A DNA stretch of 59,738 nt from Flexithrix dorotheae DSM 6795 (GTDB taxonomy: Bacteria; Bacteroidota; Bacteroidia; Cytophagales; Flammeovirgaceae), in the NCBI RefSeq assembly GCF_000379765.1, contig NZ_KB903456.1:5001-64738 (forward strand), given 5' to 3'. Under the pieces are notes generated by a model, which was given only the letters and a program-made list of their open reading frames with translations, was not told the DNA's origin and did no database searches. This document shows, piece after piece, positions 53,968 through 59,738 of this stretch (the stretch's first letter is position 1; every line of letters starts with the position of its first letter). The translations under genes and the position numbers were made by a program.

Positions 53968-54672
53968 TTAGTTCATTGAATTTAGTTCGATAAGTTTAAA
54001 TCCCTGACCGTGTACATTTATTATCTGAAGGTTTTCATCAGCCTTTAAAAATTTTCTCAGCTTTGTAATGTACACATCCATGCTCCGGGAATTGAAATAA
54101 TTATCATCAAACCATATCTTCTTCAATGCTTTCGATCGGTCCAACACCTGATTTTTATGTAAACATAACATTCTTAACAAGGCCGATTCTTTCGAAGTTA
54201 ATTTTTGTTCTAAATCCCCAATGGTTAGCTTTTGAGAAGAAAAATCAAATGAAAATTTACCAATTTCAAATTTAGTTTGAAGGTTGTCTTCCTCTTCCGT
54301 TTTATTAGTTCTTCTCAAAATAGCCTTTATTCTCAACAGCAACTCTTCCATACTGAAAGGCTTTGTTACATAATCATCTGCCCCTACATTAAATCCTTTA
54401 ATGGCATCTTCTTTCAGGGATTTGGCAGTAAGAAAAATAATGGGGACTTCTGTATTTGTTTTCCTTACTTTATCTGCCAGAGTGAAGCCATCTACTTTAG
54501 GCATCATTACATCGAAAATGCACAAATCATAATTTTCTCGTTTAAAGGCTGTAAATCCTTGCTCTCCATCCCTGCATAAAGTAGTTTCATAACCTTTTAC
54601 ATTCAAATACTCATTTAAAATTTGTCCTAAGTTAAGGTCATCCTCTACGAGTAAAATTTTAGTTTTATTCAT
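53968..54672 (-). CDS. OmpR-type response regulator
   Basis: A 234-residue two-component regulator. The receiver has the acidic pair D11-D12, the phosphorylation site D54 in CIFDVMMPK and K104 in YVTKPF; the winged-helix output domain spans ~135-230 (LTSKESALLRMLCLHKNQVL, SRSMDVYITKLRKFLK). Its start overlaps the stop of the kinase gene by eight bases, a typical translational coupling. Target genes unknown. Confidence 0.95.
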   Translation of the reverse strand: MNKTKILLVEDDLNLGQILNEYLNVKGYETTLCRDGEQGFTAFKRENYDLCIFDVMMPKVDGFTLADKVRKTNTEVPIIFLTAKSLKEDAIKGFNVGADDYVTKPFSMEELLLRIKAILRRTNKTEEEDNLQTKFEIGKFSFDFSSQKLTIGDLEQKLTSKESALLRMLCLHKNQVLDRSKALKKIWFDDNYFNSRSMDVYITKLRKFLKADENLQIINVHGQGFKLIELNSMN

Positions 54673-56299
54673 GTTTAAATGGTAAGTATATTGAAAATGT
54701 AGTTCCTTTGTTGAGTTCGCTTTTTACAGAAATTGTTCCCTGGTGAGCTTCTACCATAGTTCTTACATAGCTTAAACCCAGCCCAAATCCTTTCACATTA
54801 TGAATGTTTCCTGTGGGCACTCTGTAAAATTTATCAAATATTTTATTCACCATGTCCTTGGCAATACCCTGGCCCTTATCGGAAATGAGGATTTGTAAAC
54901 CTTCTCTGGAATTAAATGTTTCTATACATATTTCAGGTTTTTCCGGGGAATATTTATTCGCATTATCCAAAAGGTTGTAAATAATATTTGAAATGTGTAA
55001 TTCATCTGCTTCTACCACGGCTTCTTCAGCATTTAGGCTGGTCTTCAAAATTCCATCTCTCTTTTCAATCTGAATCATCACATTCTTCAGGGCTTTGTCA
55101 ACTGCATCATGAATATTCACCTGAGTTAAATTCAGTTTAAAATCTCCCCGGTCAAGTCTGGCGATTTGTAATACTTTTTCTACCTGCTGAAAGAGTCTGT
55201 TATTTTCATCTTTTATAATGTTCAGGTATCTTGAGCTTTGATTGGGTAATGAGCGTATGTCCGGGTCAAGTAATGCTTCAGTGGCTAAAGAAACCGTAGA
55301 AATTGGTGTTTTTAGCTCATGGGTCATATTGCTGATGAAGTCATTGGTGATCTCCGAAATTTTCTTTTGCTTGATAATGGTATGAATAGCAAAGCCAAAA
55401 CAATAAATGATCAGGGAGATAAAAATGGCTGATGAAACCAGTAATAACCACATTTCCTTGATGATAAAAGACTGCTCATCCGGAAAATACAGGTATAAGG
55501 TATTTTTATTGTCAAAAATATCAGTAGGGAAAAGTGGGGTCTTGAATTGAGATTGCAGAATATTCCTTTTCTCCTCCTCATTCGTGCAAAACAGGACTTC
55601 CGATCGGCCAGATTCTCTTCCATTTACAGCAAAAAAGTAGGGTATATCAATGCCCCGGTTTCTAATTTCCAAATTTAATAAGGAATCTAATTGTCTTTGG
55701 GAAATTCTGTCTTTCATTTTTTTGTCCTTATGCATCCATTCTGAAAGAAAGCTGGAAAACATATCAGACATCTTGGAAAGTTTATTTTTGCTTTGTTGCC
55801 TGATTTTATTGTACCATGTAGCTGAATCAAGCGGATAAGAATTACTTACCAGAATAGGCTCAATTTGAAGTTCATTGGATACGCCATCATTTACCGTCTG
55901 GGTTAATTGTCTTTTAGCAAATCCCGATTTACTTATTACCACTTCTTCCTCGACTTCATATTTTACTCCGGCTGCAGACAATGTGGGTGATTCCAGGATT
56001 TGGGTTGACTGGATGGTATTTTCCTCTCTCCATTTTGCATTTCCCAAAGAGTCCAGCTCCATCATGAAATCATCCTGAATGATATCAATACGGTTAGCCA
56101 TTTTTTCTTTGGCAATTAAAAAGGCTTCATCTTTTTCCAATCGTTGTACCACCGCCTGAAGAGCATCATGTACATTATTTTTAAACCTTTCCTTATTCAC
56201 ACTAATGGAAATATTTATCCAGTAGAATTGAAGAATGATCAATCCCAGCAGGGCAACTGCCATTAGTGCTATAGTTAATATGAGGTTTCTTTTTTTCAA
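54665..56299 (-). CDS. Sensor histidine kinase
   Basis: A 544-residue membrane kinase. A helix at ~7-29 and a second at ~278-300 flank a ~250-residue periplasmic sensor of unknown type. The phospho-accepting His is near 326 in MTHELKTPIS, the N-box near 448 (NLLDNANKYSPE), then the G-box ISDKGQGIAKD and FGLGLSYV. No HAMP domain is obvious. Pairs with the response regulator. On the minus strand TATTTTTG (56471-56464) is a possible -7 element. Confidence 0.93.
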   Translation of the reverse strand: MKKRNLILTIALMAVALLGLIILQFYWINISISVNKERFKNNVHDALQAVVQRLEKDEAFLIAKEKMANRIDIIQDDFMMELDSLGNAKWREENTIQSTQILESPTLSAAGVKYEVEEEVVISKSGFAKRQLTQTVNDGVSNELQIEPILVSNSYPLDSATWYNKIRQQSKNKLSKMSDMFSSFLSEWMHKDKKMKDRISQRQLDSLLNLEIRNRGIDIPYFFAVNGRESGRSEVLFCTNEEEKRNILQSQFKTPLFPTDIFDNKNTLYLYFPDEQSFIIKEMWLLLVSSAIFISLIIYCFGFAIHTIIKQKKISEITNDFISNMTHELKTPISTVSLATEALLDPDIRSLPNQSSRYLNIIKDENNRLFQQVEKVLQIARLDRGDFKLNLTQVNIHDAVDKALKNVMIQIEKRDGILKTSLNAEEAVVEADELHISNIIYNLLDNANKYSPEKPEICIETFNSREGLQILISDKGQGIAKDMVNKIFDKFYRVPTGNIHNVKGFGLGLSYVRTMVEAHQGTISVKSELNKGTTFSIYLPFKHE

Positions 56300-56463
56300 A
56301 TATTTTCCTGTACTTTTAAACTTCCGTACTATTATCCTTGAGAAATAATGTTCTCTCTTTCAGATTTTTATAGCAAATAAATTGCCCGGATAATTTTAAT
56401 TTGCTACTTAATTTTGGATGTTTAAATCTGTTTTTATCCGAAATTAATATCTTGCAGCCTAAA

Positions 56464-56471
56464 CAAAAATA
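56464..56471 (-). promoter_or_regulatory. Possible -7 element of the two-component operon
   Basis: Minus strand TATTTTTG, 165 bases before the kinase start; fits TAnnTTTG but without a -33. Confidence 0.3.
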
Positions 56472-56555
56472 ACGGAGGAAAAAGTGCCCAAGTTCTATTT
56501 AACATAGTTTAACAGGCATTGAAAAGGGATTTTTTGAATTATTCTAACAGAAAAA

Positions 56556-57203
56556 ATGATAGAAATTAAAGGTTTATCAACCAGTTATGATGGAAAAAAA
56601 ATCATCAGTTTTCCCGATTGGAAACTGGAGCAGGGAGCACACAGCCTGATGCTCGGACCGTCTGGAAGTGGAAAAACCACACTGCTGCATATTTTAGCGG
56701 GAATGCTAAAACCGTCAAATGGAAATGTGTTTATTGCTGGGGAAAATATTCTTGAGCTGAGTGGAGCAGCCATGGATAAATTTCGAGGGAAGAATATTGG
56801 ATTAATTTTTCAAAAACCGCATCTTATTGAATCTCTTACTATCAAGGATAATTTATTGATGGCGCAGTATTTTGCCGGGTTATCCAGAGACACAGATCGG
56901 ATAAAGGAAATTTTAACTGAACTGAATATTCCGGATAAAATTAATGATAAGCCCCATCAACTGAGTCAGGGAGAAGCCCAAAGAGTAGCCATTGCCAGAG
57001 CACTGATTAATAAACCCAAAGTGATTCTGGCGGATGAGCCAACTTCAGCACTTGATGATGAAAATTGTAAAGCAGTGTATACTTTACTGGATAATCAGGC
57101 CAATAAAAATAAGGCAACAATGGTAATCTCCACCCACGATCAAAGATTGAAGGAACTCATCACAAATCATTTCATTTTAAAAAAAGAGGCTGTATTAGAA
57201 TAA
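56556..57203 (+). CDS. ABC transporter ATP-binding protein (LolD/MacB type)
   Basis: A 215-residue nucleotide-binding subunit: Walker A GPSGSGKT at 34-41, Q-loop IFQKPH, signature LSQGE at 135-139, Walker B and D-loop ADEPTSALD at 158-166, and switch His in STHDQ near 196. It resembles LolD/MacB-type ATPases that work with FtsX-like permeases, but no permease lies beside it in the window. The 3' end overlaps the end of the PorP/SprF gene by nine bases on the opposite strand. Confidence 0.9.
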   Translation: MIEIKGLSTSYDGKKIISFPDWKLEQGAHSLMLGPSGSGKTTLLHILAGMLKPSNGNVFIAGENILELSGAAMDKFRGKNIGLIFQKPHLIESLTIKDNLLMAQYFAGLSRDTDRIKEILTELNIPDKINDKPHQLSQGEAQRVAIARALINKPKVILADEPTSALDDENCKAVYTLLDNQANKNKATMVISTHDQRLKELITNHFILKKEAVLE

Positions 57204-58127
57204 TCTTGGGGTTAGAATAATTTTTTTCTGGAAGCTAAACCGATAGTTTAAAACTATTTCGTGAGTTCCTGATTGCACTTCATTCAAACTGGAAAAATTG
57301 GCAAATTCAAAAGCATAACCAAACATAAAATTCTGGTTGAGGAAAAATTGTGAAAGAATAGTCATAGTGTCAAATTGCCGATAAGAAAGGCCAAGACCAA
57401 TTTTTTCTTTCCAATATAAATTAGCATTTATATCAAATTGAATGGGGGCTCCTTTTACTCCTTTTGCCAAAACATTTGGCTTCAAATCAAATATTTCAGA
57501 AAGTTTAACCACATATCCTGCATAGAAGAAATAGTGCTGACGAATGTCTGCTGTAGTGGGTTCGTCTTCTTCTACCAACATTTCCTGTAAACCTGAAGGA
57601 ATAGAGGCTCCCAGGAATAGCCTGTCGGAATAATAATAGACTCCAAAGCCAAAGTCAGGTTTTGTGGTTGGATCAAAATTATTGCTCAAAACAGGATCAT
57701 TTGGGTCAACGCCCACAATTCCCGACTGGTCAAACCTGGCCCGAACCAATCCCGCTTTTAGACCAAAGGATAAACTTCCCTTATCTATAGGAATAATATA
57801 GGCAAAAGCCGCATTGGCAAATGTTCTTTTTGTAGTTCCAATTTCATCATGCACTAAATTGAATCCTGCAGCCATTCTGCTTTTTTCTGTACTAAAAACT
57901 TTTTGGATAGGAGCATGAAAGGAAAATGTTCCGGTTTTGGGTGCGCCTTCCAGACCTGTCCATTGCCATCTTCCAAGAGCCGTTACACTATTCACCTCAT
58001 GACTACCAGCATAGGCAGGGTTAATGGCTAGCCCATTGAACATGTATTGAGAATAAACCGGCTCCTGTTGGGAAAAAGCATGTTCCCCTACAATCAAAAA
58101 AATAAGTAAAAAATAAAGTCTTTTCAT
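57195..58127 (-). CDS. PorP/SprF family type IX secretion outer-membrane protein
   Basis: A 310-residue outer-membrane protein. Signal peptide MKRLYFLLIFLIVGEHAFSQ; then QQEPVYSQYMFNGLAINPAYAGS, the family hallmark. The remainder is mostly amphipathic beta strands, as expected of a barrel. PorP/SprF proteins work with the T9SS to place CHU_C-type proteins at the cell surface. It lies 55 bases downstream of the T9SS-tagged repeat gene on the same strand, matching the usual cargo-partner arrangement. Confidence 0.95.
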   Translation of the reverse strand: MKRLYFLLIFLIVGEHAFSQQEPVYSQYMFNGLAINPAYAGSHEVNSVTALGRWQWTGLEGAPKTGTFSFHAPIQKVFSTEKSRMAAGFNLVHDEIGTTKRTFANAAFAYIIPIDKGSLSFGLKAGLVRARFDQSGIVGVDPNDPVLSNNFDPTTKPDFGFGVYYYSDRLFLGASIPSGLQEMLVEEDEPTTADIRQHYFFYAGYVVKLSEIFDLKPNVLAKGVKGAPIQFDINANLYWKEKIGLGLSYRQFDTMTILSQFFLNQNFMFGYAFEFANFSSLNEVQSGTHEIVLNYRFSFQKKIILTPRLF

Positions 58128-58182
58128 GCTATAGCTTTCTATTCCGGGACTATCTCCAGAAAATTTAATTTGCCTAATTCTT

Positions 58183-59738
58183 TTACTTGGATTTTACTGT
58201 AATATAAGTTTTGTTCGTCAGGTCATCAACTTCTACTCCATTTTCAAATACTTTTCCCCCAATTCTGTTTCCTTCCAGATCATATAAAATAAAGAAGTAA
58301 GTACCATCAGGAACAAGGTTCCCATTATTATTTTTTCCATCCCATTCTACCCTGAAATCTGGTCCGGTTGGAGACTGACTAAATTGCAAATCGTCCCAAC
58401 GGTTATAAATTTCAACTTTAGATACACAGGTAGCAACCCAAATGTCATTCACATTATCCCCATTTGGTGAAATAAAATTACTGATAAATGTCCATGAACA
58501 ATCCGGGCACTCCGGAACTTCAATTTTTATTTCTGTGGTATCACAGGAATTTTGATCTTCGCAACCCTCACAATCATTACAAACTTTATATTGAAGATTA
58601 ATGTCACCTGAAAAACTTCGGTCGGGTGTAAATGTCAATAATCCTGTTGTTTGGTTGAGACTCAATGAGCCCCAGGCAGGATCAATTTCCGAAATAATTT
58701 CAAAATTTAATTGATCGCAGGATTGTGGAGCTTCATCATTTTCCGATAAATCAAATTCGATTGCCACCTCACTGCAAACCTCATCTTCTTCAAGGATAAA
58801 TTCATCTACATTTGCAATTGGTGCTTCACAGCATTTAGGCACTCGGATCGTTACAATTGCCTCCGAGCAAAGGTTCTTTTCAGCACAGCCATTACATCGG
58901 TTACAAACCTGATATCCAAAACTAAATTCTCCAGAAAACTCAGGGTTTGGAGTGTAAGTCAATATTCCAGAAGTAGAATCCAGCTGAAGTGTTCCCCAGT
59001 CTGGCTGAATATTGGTGATGATTTTATATGGATAATTATTGCATTGTGTAGGTAAAGTATCATTCGATTTCAGATTAAGCTGAAATACACTTCCCGGGGA
59101 ACAAATAGAATCTTGATTCAGCTCAAACATATCGTTTCCGGCAATTGGTCTTGGGCAACAATCAGCTTCAGGCACAACCACTTTCACCAAAGCCGAATCA
59201 CATTCAGATTCACAGCCTGGACAAGCATTACAGACTTTGTAGGAAAATTCGAACTCCCCAAAGAAACCCGGTTTGGGCAAATAATTGACCGTTCCTGTTG
59301 CAGCATCTACGCTAAAAGACCCCCATGCAGAATCGAGTTGTGTTAGAATTTCTGTGTTAAAAAGATCACAAACTTTAGGCAGGGAATCATTATCTAAAAG
59401 GTTTAAAGGAATGAAATTCCCCGCACAAATTTCTGTATCACTTAAATTGAAAATATCATCATTGGCAATTGGTCTTGGGCAGCAATCGGCTTCCGGGACA
59501 ATCACTTTTACCAATGCCGAATCACATTCTGTTTCACAGCCGGGACATGCATTGCAGACTTTGTAGGAAAATTCGAATTCTCCAAAGAAACCCGGTTTGG
59601 GCAAATAATTAATTGTTCCAGTGGCAGCATCCAAAGTGAAGGACCCCCATGCAGAATCGAGTTGGGAAAGAATTTCAGTATTATATAAATCACAAACCTT
59701 AGGCAGGGAATCATTGTCCAAAAGATTTAAAGGAATGA
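58183..59738 (-). CDS. T9SS-exported Cys-rich repeat protein (gliding motility-associated C-terminal domain), partial
   Basis: At least 517 residues; the reading frame continues past the window edge (IPLNL before LDNDSLPK), so the N-terminus is missing. It has four ~100-residue Ig/cadherin-like tandem units, each with Cys in a pattern such as YKVCNACPGC...ECDS and a Trp-Gly block (SAWGSF). The two nearest the edge are ~92% identical over 83 residues with a 324-base period. The last ~95 residues, from NFISPNGDNVNDIW, are the gliding-motility C-terminal domain, ending FENGVEVDDLTNKTYITV. A surface adhesin-like role is inferred. Confidence 0.93.
   Translation of the reverse strand, partial: IPLNLLDNDSLPKVCDLYNTEILSQLDSAWGSFTLDAATGTINYLPKPGFFGEFEFSYKVCNACPGCETECDSALVKVIVPEADCCPRPIANDDIFNLSDTEICAGNFIPLNLLDNDSLPKVCDLFNTEILTQLDSAWGSFSVDAATGTVNYLPKPGFFGEFEFSYKVCNACPGCESECDSALVKVVVPEADCCPRPIAGNDMFELNQDSICSPGSVFQLNLKSNDTLPTQCNNYPYKIITNIQPDWGTLQLDSTSGILTYTPNPEFSGEFSFGYQVCNRCNGCAEKNLCSEAIVTIRVPKCCEAPIANVDEFILEEDEVCSEVAIEFDLSENDEAPQSCDQLNFEIISEIDPAWGSLSLNQTTGLLTFTPDRSFSGDINLQYKVCNDCEGCEDQNSCDTTEIKIEVPECPDCSWTFISNFISPNGDNVNDIWVATCVSKVEIYNRWDDLQFSQSPTGPDFRVEWDGKNNNGNLVPDGTYFFILYDLEGNRIGGKVFENGVEVDDLTNKTYITVKSK

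Noticed and set aside
58183-59738. Tandem repeats considered as a CRISPR-like array
   Set aside because: The period of 324 bases is coding and in frame, with divergent copies; there are no short identical repeats with unique spacers.

Overview
The window is AT-rich chromosomal DNA of a member of the Bacteroidota, most likely a Cytophagales-like gliding or marine bacterium. Four things point there: a type IX secretion pair (a PorP/SprF-like outer-membrane protein beside a repeat protein with a gliding-motility C-terminal domain), promoters with the phylum's TAnnTTTG element, the order coiled-coil gene - zapA - rny, and phylum-typical families (TIGR02757, PadR with PspC-GIN, PmoA-like/DUF6807, DUF1080). 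The genus cannot be fixed from this sequence. Most of the window is ordinary core genome. There is no prophage, insertion sequence or CRISPR array.

Layout. 1-433: the end of an rRNA operon (23S 3' end, 5S, terminator). 0.5-7 kb: TauE/SafE exporter, HemW, M42 peptidase, Nudix protein, PriA. 7-13.5 kb: RseP-like protease, Dxr, ComM, an L,D-transpeptidase-like LysM protein and a DUF922-like protein. 13.7-17.2 kb: TonB-like protein, then coiled-coil protein - ZapA - candidate 6S-like RNA - RNase Y. 17.3-27 kb: serine hydrolase, amidase, YheT, PadR with PspC/GIN protein, EamA transporter, YjbQ and a glycosyltransferase. 27-34 kb: L19, LpxH, pseudouridine synthase, KduI-KduD, an SdpR/SdpI-like pair and fumarylacetoacetase. 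34-43.5 kb: IleRS, Na/Pi symporter, two tandem amidases, GltX and a small zinc-ribbon protein. 43.5-50 kb: TPR protein, TIGR02757 protein, Lnt-like protein, RsmI, TrhO, Hsp20. 50-59.7 kb: DUF1080 lipoprotein, NAD(P)-binding protein, PmoA-like protein, DUF3817 protein, tRNA-Arg, a two-component system, an ABC ATPase, PorP/SprF and the T9SS repeat protein cut by the window end.

How the genes work together. Cell-envelope work dominates: peptidoglycan (three amidases, LysM protein, Dxr for the isoprenoid carrier), lipid A (LpxH), site-2 proteolysis (RseP), lipoprotein maturation (Lnt-like) and T9SS export. The most unusual signal is a set of family members whose catalytic residues have changed: an L,D-transpeptidase lacking its Cys and His, a DUF922-like protease lacking two metal His, an Lnt-like protein with a shrunken nitrilase domain and no catalytic Cys, and a Nudix box with substituted residues. 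IleRS carries GIHH in place of HIGH, an arrangement linked to mupirocin resistance. Non-coding signals include a 6S-like fold between zapA and rny, a LacI-type operator candidate before kduI, a 20-bp-arm inverted repeat beside hsp20, and a structured stretch before the zinc-ribbon gene.
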